Notes: generated by a model not told the origin, from the letters alone. Shown: positions 29,300-38,352, numbered from the stretch's first letter. The stretch is 64,000 bases of DNA from an uncultured Chlorobiaceae bacterium (GCA_903871235.1 CAIQGA010000142.1:1-64000); one strand, 5' to 3'. Program-made: numbers and translations.

Positions 29300-30430
29300 A
29301 TGAATTTTTTTTTATCCACCGATCTTGTTATCGGGGTTAACGAAGCGCTGAAGCTGCACGAGCATCTGGCACAATTATCGGTGAAGAAACCCGGCATTAT
29401 CTATGATGCCAACATAGCCGGAACGCTCTATTTTCAGGAAGTTTTGAGGAACATCACCTCTGCATATTCCAATGCAGTGCTTTATTGTAACGATTTCGGC
29501 GGCGAGCCAACCTACACTTATCTTGAAAGGGTGGCTGAATTTTTCCGGGGAAATCCACCAGATACCATTGTCGCCATCGGTGGCGGAAGTACTCTCGATC
29601 TTGGAAAAGGGGTTGCCCTGCTTATGACCAACCCCGTTCCGGCTCTTTCGCTCAAGGGATTCCCTTCCGGAGTAAATGATCCACTGCCGCTTGTAACGGT
29701 ACCGTCACTGCTTGGCAGCGGTGCTGAAATCAGTTACAATGCGGTTTTTATTGATGAGGTTGAGGGTCGCAAACTTGGCATTAACAGTCGGAAAAATTTC
29801 CCGAAGAAAGCGGTTATTGATCCAAAACTCTCCATGACAGCTCCTCTTGAAAGCGTTATTGCATCGGCTATGGACAGTCTGGTGCACTGCGTTGACAGTT
29901 TTGGCTCAGTCAAGCATACCGCGTTGAGCAGAATTTATTCTGTCGAGGGATTTCAGCGCACCTTTTATGCGTTACAACAAAACCAGCTTGATCGGGCAGA
30001 GTCGCGGCTTGACCTTGCCATTGGCAGTGTCTGTGGCACGGCAGCACTTATGAATTCCGGAGATGGACCGACCAATGGCTTTGCTTATTATCTTGGTGTT
30101 AAGCACCGTGTACCGCATGGCCTTGCTGGCGCAATTTTTCTCAAGGAGGTGATGCGTTACAATCATCTTCATGGGTATGAAAAATATGCCATCCTTAATC
30201 CCATGCGCTCAACACCGTCAGCAAAGGAGGCTACCATTGAGCTGCTTGAAGAGATGGACCAACTTTATCGGCAACTGCAGATACCTTCGCTTGTGCCTTA
30301 CGGGTACGGAAAAGGGAATGCCGCCGAATTTGCCCACAACGCTTCGGAAGCGTTGAAAGGCTCTTTTTCAGGCAATCCGGTTGAATTTACTGAAGAGTCG
30401 GCACTGGCAGTTGTTACTCAATTAACCTAA
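29300..30430 (+). CDS. Iron-containing alcohol dehydrogenase, KdnB-like
   Basis: A 376-residue group III alcohol dehydrogenase. The NAD(P) domain has IVAIGGGSTLDLGKGVALL and VTVPSLLGSGAEIS. The metal-ligand region is SAMDSLVHCVDSF, and a later His motif is LGVKHRVPHGLAGAIF. The segment LGINSRKNFPKKAVIDPKLS resembles what I recall of KdnB, the Kdo 8-oxidase that with aminotransferase KdnA makes 8-amino-3,8-dideoxy-manno-octulosonate. The gene directly downstream is such an aminotransferase. The substrate is inferred, and any other hydroxyl-to-ketone/aldehyde step on a sugar is possible. Confidence 0.75.
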   Translation: MNFFLSTDLVIGVNEALKLHEHLAQLSVKKPGIIYDANIAGTLYFQEVLRNITSAYSNAVLYCNDFGGEPTYTYLERVAEFFRGNPPDTIVAIGGGSTLDLGKGVALLMTNPVPALSLKGFPSGVNDPLPLVTVPSLLGSGAEISYNAVFIDEVEGRKLGINSRKNFPKKAVIDPKLSMTAPLESVIASAMDSLVHCVDSFGSVKHTALSRIYSVEGFQRTFYALQQNQLDRAESRLDLAIGSVCGTAALMNSGDGPTNGFAYYLGVKHRVPHGLAGAIFLKEVMRYNHLHGYEKYAILNPMRSTPSAKEATIELLEEMDQLYRQLQIPSLVPYGYGKGNAAEFAHNASEALKGSFSGNPVEFTEESALAVVTQLT

Positions 30431-30454
30431 AATATAAAGAGCGGGATATCTATT

Positions 30455-31612
30455 ATGGCGGGTGCAGAATTAATTGGACGTGAAGAATTGGCTGAAATAC
30501 AGGAACTGTTCAGTCGCGAAAAGGTCAATTTATACCGTTACGGCGGGGGTAATTACAAGGCGAGGGAGTTTGAGGAGAAATTTGCCGCATGGATGGGTGT
30601 GAAGTATGCCCACGCAGTCTCTTCCGGCACGGCGGCGATCCATTGTGCCCTTGCTGGCGCCGGGATTGGGCCAGGTGATGAGGTTATCACAACAGCATGG
30701 ACCTTTATCGCTCCGGTTGAGGCTATCAGTGCGCTTGGCGCAGTGCCTGTGCCGGTTGAGCTTGATGAAACCTATCATCTTGATCCGCTTGAGGTTGAAA
30801 AGGCTATTACACCTGCCACGAAAGCTGTGGTGGCAATTCCTATGTGGGCCTCACCAAAAATGGATGAGCTGTCGGCGCTTTGCCGCAAGCATGGTCTGCT
30901 ATTGATTGAGGATGCTGCCCAGGCGCTCGGAGCTACCTACAAGGGACAGAAGCTTGGTACTTTCGGAAGTGTCGCCTCGTTCTCCTTTGATGCAGGCAAG
31001 ACGCTTCATACGGGAGAAGGCGGAATTATTGTGACCAATGACAAGGAGATTTATGATCGTGCAGCAGAGTTCTCTGACCACGGTCACATGCACCAGCCCG
31101 GTTTGCCGAGGGGTAAAGATCCCAGACGCTCAAAAGGGTTGAATTTGCGTCTCAGTGAAGTGACTGCAGCTATCGGATTGGCCCAGCTTGCCAAAATCGA
31201 GACTATTCTTTCGAAATCAAGGGAGAACAAAAAGAAAATCAAGGACGCTATTGGTCATCTTGATAATCTTTTGTTCAGGCCATTCAGTGATGAAGCCGGT
31301 TCACAGGGAGATACCCTGATTTTCAGGGTGAGGAATCGTGAAGCTGCGTTGCAGTTTGAAGCACACCTCACGGAGTGCGGTTTTGGCACCAAGATTCTTC
31401 CTGAAGCGCTCGACTGGCATTTTGCTGGCGTATGGGGTCATCTTCTTGGAGAGTACGAATGCTATCGTGATGCTGATCTTGAGGCTCTCTGGCCAAAAAC
31501 CGGTATCATGCTGCGCAGCAGTATCTGTTTGAATATTCCAGTGCTGATGGATGATGCAACGATTGAGAAGCTCGTTCAGGCTATCATTTCCGGTTCAAAA
31601 AAGATTGGATAG
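30455..31612 (+). CDS. DegT/DnrJ/EryC1 sugar aminotransferase, KdnA-like
   Basis: A 385-residue PLP enzyme. It shows AVSSGTAAIHCALAGAGIGPGDEVI, LLIEDAAQALGATYKGQKLGTFG and FSFDAGKTLHTGEGGII, where the Lys of the FDAGKT motif holds PLP. The stretch FSDHGHMHQPGLPRGKDP followed by KGLNLRLSEVTAAIGLAQL closely resembles Shewanella KdnA as I remember it. It follows the KdnB-like dehydrogenase by 24 bp. Together they would oxidise and aminate Kdo at C8. This assignment is from memory of the family. Confidence 0.82.
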   Translation: MAGAELIGREELAEIQELFSREKVNLYRYGGGNYKAREFEEKFAAWMGVKYAHAVSSGTAAIHCALAGAGIGPGDEVITTAWTFIAPVEAISALGAVPVPVELDETYHLDPLEVEKAITPATKAVVAIPMWASPKMDELSALCRKHGLLLIEDAAQALGATYKGQKLGTFGSVASFSFDAGKTLHTGEGGIIVTNDKEIYDRAAEFSDHGHMHQPGLPRGKDPRRSKGLNLRLSEVTAAIGLAQLAKIETILSKSRENKKKIKDAIGHLDNLLFRPFSDEAGSQGDTLIFRVRNREAALQFEAHLTECGFGTKILPEALDWHFAGVWGHLLGEYECYRDADLEALWPKTGIMLRSSICLNIPVLMDDATIEKLVQAIISGSKKIG

Positions 31613-31640
31613 TGAGAAGGGGAGTTGTTGACGGTATACA

Positions 31641-31670
31641 AAAAAAGCCTGCGCGATGCAGGCTTTTTTT
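31641..31670. terminator. Bidirectional terminator between the aminotransferase and tRNA-Cys
   Basis: AAAAAAGCCTGC (31641-31652) and GCAGGCTTTTTT (31658-31669) pair perfectly around a 5-base loop. T tracts follow on both strands, so it can end the forward sugar cluster and the reverse tRNA transcript. Confidence 0.85.
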
Positions 31671-31685
31671 GTGTTTTTTTGCTTG

Positions 31686-31756
31686 AGGCGAAGAGCGGAC
31701 TCGAACCGCTGTAGAAGGTTTTGCAGACCTCTGCCTAACCACTCGGCCACTTCGCC
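31686..31756 (-). tRNA. tRNA-Cys (GCA)
   Basis: The minus strand reads GGCGAAGUGGCCGAGUGG at the 5' end, with a complete cloverleaf: acceptor GGCGAAG/CUUCGCC, anticodon loop CUGCAAA (anticodon GCA), and T loop GGUUCGAGUCC. The discriminator base is U73, as expected for Cys. There are 71 bases and CCA is not encoded. Confidence 0.95.
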
Positions 31757-31841
31757 GTTACAAGAGTGTCAAGGTAAGAAAAAAGTTATTCTTTACAAAT
31801 CTCTTAACCCCTTATTTGTTGTTTCCTCTGATAAACATTAT

Positions 31842-32150
31842 TTATAACCTCGACTCGTCGTAAGCCTGGATTTCATGCTCAATCCTTGCACCGTCATTGT
31901 TCAGGGCCATTTTAAGATCGTAATCCATCTGCAGACCGAACCAGAACTGCGCCGGGGTACCGAAATAGCGGGCAAAACGAAGGGCTGTTTCGGCTGTAAT
32001 GCACCGTTTTCCCGCAATAATGTCGTTGATGCGCCAGACAGGAATTCGCATATCTTCGGCAATTCTGTTCTCGCTGAGATTCATGGGGGTGAGGTACTCT
32101 TCAAGCAGAACCGTTCCTGGATGAAGCGGCAACATTTTTCTGACAAGCAT
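31842..32150 (-). CDS. higA: HigA-type antitoxin, apparently without its toxin
   Basis: A 102-residue XRE helix-turn-helix protein of the HigA/VapI family: LHPGTVLLEEYLTPMNLSENRIAEDMRIPVWRINDIIAGKRCITAETALRFARYFGTPAQFWFGLQ is the full domain with family-specific FGTPAQFW. HigB normally lies directly upstream on the same strand. Here the 330 bp upstream hold no toxin ORF; instead an 11-bp inverted repeat sits 15 bp before the start. It is probably a solitary self-regulating repressor or an antitoxin left after loss of the toxin. Confidence 0.88.
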   Translation of the reverse strand: MLVRKMLPLHPGTVLLEEYLTPMNLSENRIAEDMRIPVWRINDIIAGKRCITAETALRFARYFGTPAQFWFGLQMDYDLKMALNNDGARIEHEIQAYDESRL

Positions 32151-32164
32151 TGATGAATTTCCTC

Positions 32165-32214
32165 ATGGTAACCTGAATTTGCAATCTTCGAACTTATGTA
32201 CGACAGGTTACCAT
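32165..32214. promoter_or_regulatory. Operator-like inverted repeat upstream of higA
   Basis: ATGGTAACCTG (32165-32175) and CAGGTTACCAT (32204-32214) are a perfect 11-bp inverted repeat with a 28-bp spacer, starting 15 bp upstream of the higA ATG. Position and symmetry fit binding sites for two HigA dimers, or one bridged pair, in autoregulation. The remaining 270 bp up to the SQR gene are AT-rich and otherwise featureless. Confidence 0.6.
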
Positions 32215-32483
32215 TTTTTTATTGATTTCACGCACATTATTCTTTCTTCTTTCAACAGAAAGGGCTCTCCTTTTTTTTGAAAAAGAGGTAGTTTTTGTTT
32301 TGCCTCTCAAACGTCATCCTTTTGTTGAATTTTTTTTTGTTACTGACAATGTACTCTGCAATAGAGAGCGGTGGTTTACTGGCTAAAAAAACAACATCCC
32401 TTTTGGCCATTGATTTTTAAATAACTATATAACGATACATGATAAATTATTGATTGGATATTCATTGAAAAGCGAGGCGATTT

Positions 32484-33938
32484 ATGGCAAAAGTTGTTGT
32501 TTTAGGAGCTGGAATTTCGGGCCATACCGCGGCTTCGTTTCTCAAAAAAAAACTTGGCAAGCACCATGAGGTGGTGGTTGTTACTCCAAACGCCTACTAT
32601 CAGTGGATTCCTTCAAACATCTGGGTTGGTGTTGGCCGAATGACGATTGATGATGTACGGTTTGAACTTAAAAAAGTGTATGACCGCTGGGGCATCATTC
32701 TCAAACAGGCGAAAGCTGTTGAAATCCATCCCGAAGGTGATGGTGAAAATGCAAAAGGGTATGTGACGATTGAGTATACCGATGGCTTGCGCAATGGGCA
32801 GAGGGAGTTGGTTGATTATGATTTTCTGGTCAATGCTACGGGTCCAAAGCTCAATTTTGATGCTACAGAGGGTCTTGGCCCCGATAAAAACAGCTTCTCG
32901 GTCTGTACCTATAACCATGCAGCACACGCCTGGGAACATCTTCAGGATAACATAAAAAAGATGAGGGCTGGTCAAAAGCAGCGGATTTTGATCGGTACTG
33001 GTCATGCAATGGCAACCTGTCAGGGTGCGGCCTTCGAATACATTCTCAATGTGGCTTATGAAATTTCAAAGCTTGGCCTCAGTGACAAGGCGCAGATTAC
33101 CTGGCTTTCCAATGAGTATGAGCTTGGTGATTTTGGCATGGGTGGCGCTTTTATCAACAGGGGAGGCTACTACACCCCGACGAAGGTTTTTACAGAATCC
33201 ATTATGGCCGAGTACGGCATCAACTGGATAAGGCGTGCCGGTGTTCATTGCGTTGAACCAGGCAAGGCGCATTACGAGACCCTCGATGGCGATAATCTGA
33301 CACAGGAGTTTGATTTTGCCATGCTCATCCCCTCATTCTCTGGTGTTGGGCTTACGGCTTACGATAAATCAGGAGCTGACATTACAGAAAAGATGTTTGC
33401 GCCGAACAAGTTTATGAAAGTTGATGCAGATTATACTGCTAAACCTTTTGAAGAGTGGGAGGCTGATGACTGGCCGTCGATTTACCAGAACCCCATGTTC
33501 AAAAATATCTATGCTCCCGGCATTGCCTTTGCCCCTCCGCACCCGATTTCAAAACCCATGTCGAGCCCGAGTGGACGTCAGATTTTTCCGACGGCTCCAC
33601 GTACCGGTATGCCCGCAGGTGTTATGGGTAAAATTGTAGCGCTCAATATTGCTGAGAAAATTCAGGGCGCAGAGGAGCATCGCCACAAAGCTTCAATGAG
33701 CAGGATGGGGGCCGCTTGTGTTGTCTCCGCCGGATTTGGTTCGTTTGATGGTTTGGGTGCATCAATGACTCTCTTTCCGGTTGTCCCCGACTGGAACAAG
33801 TATCCTGAATGGGGGCGTGACATGAACTATTCTCTTGGTGAGGCTGGTCTTGCAGGACATTGGCTGAAGGTTATTCTGCACTATCTCTTTTTCCATAAAG
33901 CCAAAGGCTACCCGTTCTGGTGGTTGATTCCTGAATAA
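32484..33938 (+). CDS. Sulfide:quinone oxidoreductase-like flavoprotein
   Basis: A 484-residue membrane-associated FAD enzyme of the pyridine nucleotide-disulfide oxidoreductase fold, expected to oxidise sulfide and reduce menaquinone. FAD motif VVVLGAGISGHTAASFLKKKLG, then NAYYQWIPSNIWVGVG and DFLVNATGPKLNFDATEGLG. The C-terminal amphipathic stretch LKVILHYLFFHKAKGYPFWWLIP suits membrane contact. Cysteines lie near residues 141, 179, 256 and 412; the usual SQR Cys close to residue 350 is not evident, so this belongs to one of the divergent SQR types. Green sulfur bacteria carry several. A 52-residue ORF follows at once. Confidence 0.82.
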   Translation: MAKVVVLGAGISGHTAASFLKKKLGKHHEVVVVTPNAYYQWIPSNIWVGVGRMTIDDVRFELKKVYDRWGIILKQAKAVEIHPEGDGENAKGYVTIEYTDGLRNGQRELVDYDFLVNATGPKLNFDATEGLGPDKNSFSVCTYNHAAHAWEHLQDNIKKMRAGQKQRILIGTGHAMATCQGAAFEYILNVAYEISKLGLSDKAQITWLSNEYELGDFGMGGAFINRGGYYTPTKVFTESIMAEYGINWIRRAGVHCVEPGKAHYETLDGDNLTQEFDFAMLIPSFSGVGLTAYDKSGADITEKMFAPNKFMKVDADYTAKPFEEWEADDWPSIYQNPMFKNIYAPGIAFAPPHPISKPMSSPSGRQIFPTAPRTGMPAGVMGKIVALNIAEKIQGAEEHRHKASMSRMGAACVVSAGFGSFDGLGASMTLFPVVPDWNKYPEWGRDMNYSLGEAGLAGHWLKVILHYLFFHKAKGYPFWWLIPE

Positions 33939-33974
33939 CCGGTATATTGCAACCAAACTTAAATCTGAAAACCT

Positions 33975-34133
33975 ATGGGCACGAATAAAGTCAAGGCATA
34001 TTATGATGAGGCTTATCCGCCGGTACCATCGAAGGGTACACTCTACTGGCGGAAGAATCTGCTGTGGCAACTCGTTCGATTCATTGTATTAAATGTGAAA
34101 ATAATGCGGATTGTTGTCGGTGGCCATTCTTGA
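33975..34133 (+). CDS. Small protein downstream of SQR, unknown
   Basis: A 52-codon ORF absent from the track because of length. It begins 36 bp after the SQR stop and reads MGTNKVKAYYDEAYPPVPSK, then WRKNLLWQLVRFIVLNVKIM. The composition is protein-like: an N-terminal Tyr/Pro-rich part and a C-terminal basic amphipathic helix that could bind membrane. It may be a small partner or anchor of the SQR. No family recognised. Confidence 0.55.
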   Translation: MGTNKVKAYYDEAYPPVPSKGTLYWRKNLLWQLVRFIVLNVKIMRIVVGGHS

Positions 34134-34140
34134 TTTGTTT

Positions 34141-34740
34141 TTAGTAGTGTACCGCTGCGTAGAAGATATTTTTTTTGATCTCGCTGATCACAAACTGGCA
34201 ACTCTCCTTCTCTTTCCACCAGAGCACCCTGTGCCACCATGAAGGGTTTGTCGAAACCAGAATAAATTTTTTGGAAGATCCCTTAAATGCACGGCTCCAT
34301 GTTTGATGAAGCCGCAGCATGTGTGGGGGGTCGCTGACAACAATGGCACTTTTCCATCCATTCCTTTCCATCGTGATCGACGTGTTTATTGCCTCATCCC
34401 AGGTTGTTGCTGATTTGGTATCTATTTTGATCGCTTTCTTGGGTACTCCGAGTGCTCTTATGCGGCGTTCTCGCCAGTTGGGATGACCGGGGCGGTAAAA
34501 TCGCTCGTCAATGCCCGTCAGAAGAATGTGGGCCGCATACCCGGCATTGTAGAGTTCAGCTCCTTTGCGTACACGGAGTCCATTATCACCTCCCAGCACC
34601 ACAATGATGTCACTTTTTTCTGGATTGGCTGCATGCTGTGAAACAAGAATGCCAAGGCTTAAAAAAAAGAGAGCTGCGACGGCGCCTACCGAAAGAAAAA
34701 ATATCAGGGTAAGCTTAAAAAAACGTTTCATAGAGAGCAT
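34141..34740 (-). CDS. DUF218 / YdcF-SanA family membrane protein
   Basis: It has one N-terminal TM segment (LTLIFFLSVGAVAALFFLSLGILV) and a DUF218 domain: DIIVVLGGDNGLRVRKGAELY, HILLTGIDE, IDTKSATTWDEAINT and AIVVSDPPHMLRLHQTW. Relatives (SanA, YdcF, ElyC) act in envelope or peptidoglycan-precursor metabolism, with an unproven enzymatic role. The start is uncertain: ATGs at 34740, 34791 and 34806 are possible, and the track uses TTG 34893. I chose the first Met before the TM segment (199 residues). Confidence 0.8.
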   Translation of the reverse strand: MLSMKRFFKLTLIFFLSVGAVAALFFLSLGILVSQHAANPEKSDIIVVLGGDNGLRVRKGAELYNAGYAAHILLTGIDERFYRPGHPNWRERRIRALGVPKKAIKIDTKSATTWDEAINTSITMERNGWKSAIVVSDPPHMLRLHQTWSRAFKGSSKKFILVSTNPSWWHRVLWWKEKESCQFVISEIKKNIFYAAVHY

Positions 34741-34998
34741 TGAAGGGTTAGGGTCCCGTAATGCAACTGGTGTCGAGTCGGCAACAGCCATTTTGATTTC
34801 CTGCATAGACTGATAATAATCAATTTTTGAGAGCTTGTTGCAGGTTTGCTTACAGGTGACAATATCCGTTGTTGCGGACCAATTGTCGTACAAAAATAAT
34901 AAAAGATTCTGTGACGTTATTTATTATATTTGTTAGCGTTATACCGTTTGTTCGTGAGCGTGATTCTCTTGTGTTTATTTTGCGGAAACAGGGTATTT

Positions 34999-37095
34999 AT
35001 GGTTTTGAAAATGATGATGAAAGCGGACGATAGTGATCATAACGCAGATGCGTTTTCTGCTGAAAGAGCGGGAATTGTGAAGCGCGAGCGGGTTTTCACC
35101 AAAGTGATGGTTGAGAGTCTCCCAGGCTCTTTTTCTATCAGTGATGCTAGAGGGATACTGGTCTGGTGGAACACCTATTATCGCGATAACATTCTTGGAA
35201 AAGAGGAGCGAGAGATGTTTTCAACCAATGTGTTGGAGGTCTTTCATCCCGATGACAGAGCTTTCGCATTGGAAAAAATGCTGAACGTTCTGAATCTTGG
35301 CATTGAGGAGACCGACGAAGCGAGAGTCTTGCTTCGGGGCGGACCGAAATTCCAGTGGCGCATGATAACGGGCAAAAGGATAATAGTTGATGGGGAGCCC
35401 TTCGTTGTTGCTGTAGGTATCGATATCTCTGAGCGCAAGCGGTTTGAAGCCATAACGGCATTTCGTATTCGCCTTCATGATATGGTGGAGAGCGCTTCTC
35501 TGGAGGAGTTGCTGACGGCTACAATTGATGAGGTTGAACGTCTGACGGAGAGCTCCTTTGGCTTTTTCCATGTTGTTGCTGATGACCAGGCGACATTTTC
35601 GTCGCGCATCTTCTCAACCGGTACGAAAATGGTGGATGCAGAGCAACGCAATGCCTCCCTGAATGAAGCAGAGTTTCTGGCCGAGGCGATACAAAAGAGA
35701 GAGCTGGTTATTGACAATGCGTATAATCGGTCACCACATTGCGGTGGTGCGACGAATGTTGAGTCTGCTACCAGGCGGATACTCTTTATTCCACTGATGC
35801 GGGGAGCGGTAGTTACGGCACTCCTTTGTATTGGAGGGAAGTCTTTCGATTATGATGAGGATGATGCAATGGTGGTGACCGTTCTGGTTAATTTTGCCTG
35901 GGATATTGTTTCCCGTAAACGTGCTGAGTTGTCGGAACAAAAGATACAGGAGTCACTTGTTCAGTCTCAAAAAATGGAACTGGTTGGCCAGCTTGCCAGA
36001 GGTATAGCTCACGATTTCAATAACATGCTTGGGGTGATTCTCGGCAATGTGGAAATAGCCATACACCAGTTGGATATTGAAGAGCCGCTTCTTGAAAATA
36101 TGAAGGCGATCCTTAAAGCTACTGAACAGTCCTCCACTCTCTGCAATCAGCTCATTGCTTTTTCCCGCAAGCAGTGCGTGATGCCATTGGTGCTTGACCT
36201 TAACGTTATGGTTGAAAGGATGCTTGCCATTCTGAGGCGGCTTATTGGCGAAAATATCTCCCTGGTCTGGATGCCAGGCCATCAGAGTATGTCGATCAAG
36301 ATTGATCCTGCACAAATAGACCTGATTCTTGGCAACCTGTGCGTCAATTCAAGGGATGCCATAGATAACATTGGAACAATTACTATCGAAACCAGCAGCG
36401 CTCATGTTTATAAAGCTGAATGTGTCACTGGCCACTGCTGCAAGGTGCCAGGCGATTATGTGACGCTTTCCGTAACTGATAATGGCTGCGGGATTGAAAA
36501 AAAACATCTACCTCATCTCTTCGAACCTTTTTTTACCACAAAAGAGAAGAGAATTGGCACTGGCATGGGCCTCGCAACCATTTATGGAATCATCAAGCAG
36601 AACGGCGCATCTATCGAATGCTTGAGCGAGCCTGGTAAGGGAACCACTTTTACCATCTGGTTTCCACGTTCTGTCGGTTATGCTGACCAGAATGAGAGTA
36701 ATATTTTGGTATCGCCTGGACACAATAAAGAGGTGATATTGCTTGTTGATGATGAACCCGATATTTTAAGTATCTGCAAGCTCATGCTTGAAAACGGTGG
36801 CTATATGGTACTTGACGCAGTTTTGCCGAGTGAGGCGATCCGGATTGCCGAAGGGCACAAGGGCGAAATTCAACTGCTTGTAACTGATGTTGTGTTGCCT
36901 GAGATGAATGGGTGCGATCTTTCAAAAAAAGTCCAGGAAACATCACCAAACCTTAAAACCCTTTTTATGTCCGGTTACACTATAGACATCGTTGATAGTG
37001 AAGGGGTTCTTGACATGGGAGTTAACTATCTCCAGAAGCCTTTTCCCATCAAAGCACTTCTGGTGGCTGTTCGCAAAATTCTCAATCCACAGTAA
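34999..37095 (+). CDS. Hybrid sensor histidine kinase, PAS-GAF-HK-REC (paralogue 1)
   Basis: About 698 residues from the ATG at 34999. A PAS domain (LPGSFSISDARGILVWWN to VAVGIDISERKRFE) is followed by a GAF-like domain (SLEELLTATIDEVERLTESSFGFFHV to FIPLMRGAVVTALLCIG). Then comes a HisKA with LARGIAHDFNNMLGVILGN, where His is the phosphorylation site, an ATPase domain (NLCVNSRDAI, DNGCGIEKKHLPHLFEPFF, GTGMGLATIYGI) and a C-terminal receiver (VDDEPDILSICK, phospho-Asp in LLVTDVVLPEMNGCDL, Lys in LQKPF). The track's TTG start would add a hydrophobic stretch, not favoured. It is soluble. A close relative lies at 55.3 kb. Confidence 0.93.
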   Translation: MVLKMMMKADDSDHNADAFSAERAGIVKRERVFTKVMVESLPGSFSISDARGILVWWNTYYRDNILGKEEREMFSTNVLEVFHPDDRAFALEKMLNVLNLGIEETDEARVLLRGGPKFQWRMITGKRIIVDGEPFVVAVGIDISERKRFEAITAFRIRLHDMVESASLEELLTATIDEVERLTESSFGFFHVVADDQATFSSRIFSTGTKMVDAEQRNASLNEAEFLAEAIQKRELVIDNAYNRSPHCGGATNVESATRRILFIPLMRGAVVTALLCIGGKSFDYDEDDAMVVTVLVNFAWDIVSRKRAELSEQKIQESLVQSQKMELVGQLARGIAHDFNNMLGVILGNVEIAIHQLDIEEPLLENMKAILKATEQSSTLCNQLIAFSRKQCVMPLVLDLNVMVERMLAILRRLIGENISLVWMPGHQSMSIKIDPAQIDLILGNLCVNSRDAIDNIGTITIETSSAHVYKAECVTGHCCKVPGDYVTLSVTDNGCGIEKKHLPHLFEPFFTTKEKRIGTGMGLATIYGIIKQNGASIECLSEPGKGTTFTIWFPRSVGYADQNESNILVSPGHNKEVILLVDDEPDILSICKLMLENGGYMVLDAVLPSEAIRIAEGHKGEIQLLVTDVVLPEMNGCDLSKKVQETSPNLKTLFMSGYTIDIVDSEGVLDMGVNYLQKPFPIKALLVAVRKILNPQ

Positions 37096-37219
37096 TCATA
37101 CAGAGCAGTTTTCGGATTTTTTTTTCATTTCCGGTTACAGCTTTTAATTAAAGCGAGTTTTTCATAAATTAGCAGCGTCAAAAAGTTAGCGGGTTCGAAT
37201 AACCTTTTTCAAAAAAACG

Positions 37220-38263
37220 ATGAAGCCATCGCTTTCTTTGTTTCTGCTTTTTTTATTTATTCTTGCAGGCTGTTCGGTTCAGAACGGAGAAAAAAAAGTC
37301 AATGCTCGCTCTTCAAAGGGCAAATTACAGATCGGCCTGGTCTTTGATGTCGGTGGCCGGGGCGATAAATCGTTCAATGATTCAGCCTATAATGGTCTGG
37401 AAATTGCCAAAGCAAAGTATGGCGTCAATTTTCTCTCTATTGAACCACAGGGAGAGGGAGCTGACCGTGAGGGTGCGTTACGCCAGATGGCCGTAGATCC
37501 TGATACAGGATTGATTATCGGTGTCGGCATGCTTTTCAGTGAAGATATTACCGCCATTGCGAGGGAATTTCCTGATAAAAAATTTGTCTGTATTGATTAT
37601 ATCAGTCAGCCGAAAGTTGTCATGCCGGCAAATCTCCAGGGAATTATTTTTGAAGAGAAGAAAGGCTCTTTTCTGGCAGGAGCGCTTGCCGCACTGGTCA
37701 CCAAAACAAAAACGGTCGGTTTTATTGGAGGAATGGAGTCAAGCGTTATCAAAAAGTTTGAGAGCGGCTTTATTGAGGGTGTTCGTTTCATAAATCCTGC
37801 TGTCAGGGTTATTTCAGGCTATATCGGCATGACCGGTAGTGCGTTTGCTGATCCAGCCAAGGGTCGTGAACTTGCACTTGGTCAATATGGCAGGGGGGTG
37901 GATATTATTTATCAGGCAGCCGGAGCCAGTGGGCTCGGTGTTATCGAAGCAGCAAGGGAGAGTAAGGCACTTGTTATCTGTACCGATCGGGATCAGGAAC
38001 CAGAAGCTCCCGGATTTGTATTGACAAGTATGACCAAGGCTGTTGACAAGGCTCTTTTGAAAACGGTTGAAACCGTCCTTGATGGTAGTTTCAGGGGTGG
38101 GCGTGTTACGGTATTTGGTCTCCAGGATCATTATACCGATTATGTTTATAACGAAAAAAACGCATCATTGATTGGTACGAAAAATCATCAACAACTGGAG
38201 GATATCAGAAAAAAAATAGTAACCGGGGAAATTATTGTCGATGAGACCGCCGTTGTACAATAA
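37220..38263 (+). CDS. BMP family ABC-transporter substrate-binding lipoprotein
   Basis: 347 residues with a lipoprotein signal (LSLFLLFLFILAGCS, Cys18) and the Bmp domain: IGLVFDVGGRGDKSFNDSAYNGLEIAK, VCIDYISQPKV, GFIGGMESSVIKKFESGFIEGV and DIIYQAAGASGLGVIEAA. The family (PnrA/TmpC/BmpA) binds purine nucleosides or related ligands for import. No permease or ATPase gene is adjacent here, so its transporter, if any, is encoded elsewhere. Confidence 0.88.
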   Translation: MKPSLSLFLLFLFILAGCSVQNGEKKVNARSSKGKLQIGLVFDVGGRGDKSFNDSAYNGLEIAKAKYGVNFLSIEPQGEGADREGALRQMAVDPDTGLIIGVGMLFSEDITAIAREFPDKKFVCIDYISQPKVVMPANLQGIIFEEKKGSFLAGALAALVTKTKTVGFIGGMESSVIKKFESGFIEGVRFINPAVRVISGYIGMTGSAFADPAKGRELALGQYGRGVDIIYQAAGASGLGVIEAARESKALVICTDRDQEPEAPGFVLTSMTKAVDKALLKTVETVLDGSFRGGRVTVFGLQDHYTDYVYNEKNASLIGTKNHQQLEDIRKKIVTGEIIVDETAVVQ

Positions 38264-38352
38264 TGGTTGCAGGAGCTGTCAGTCTGGCACTGAGGGCTTT
38301 TTTTTGTGAGCGGAAAAATAAAGGATTGTTAATTGATTGAAGTACAATACTG

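Noticed and set aside
34930-34998. N-terminal TM extension of the first hybrid kinase from a TTG codon
   Set aside because: Weak start; the paralogue at 55.3 kb begins directly before the PAS domain without any TM segment.
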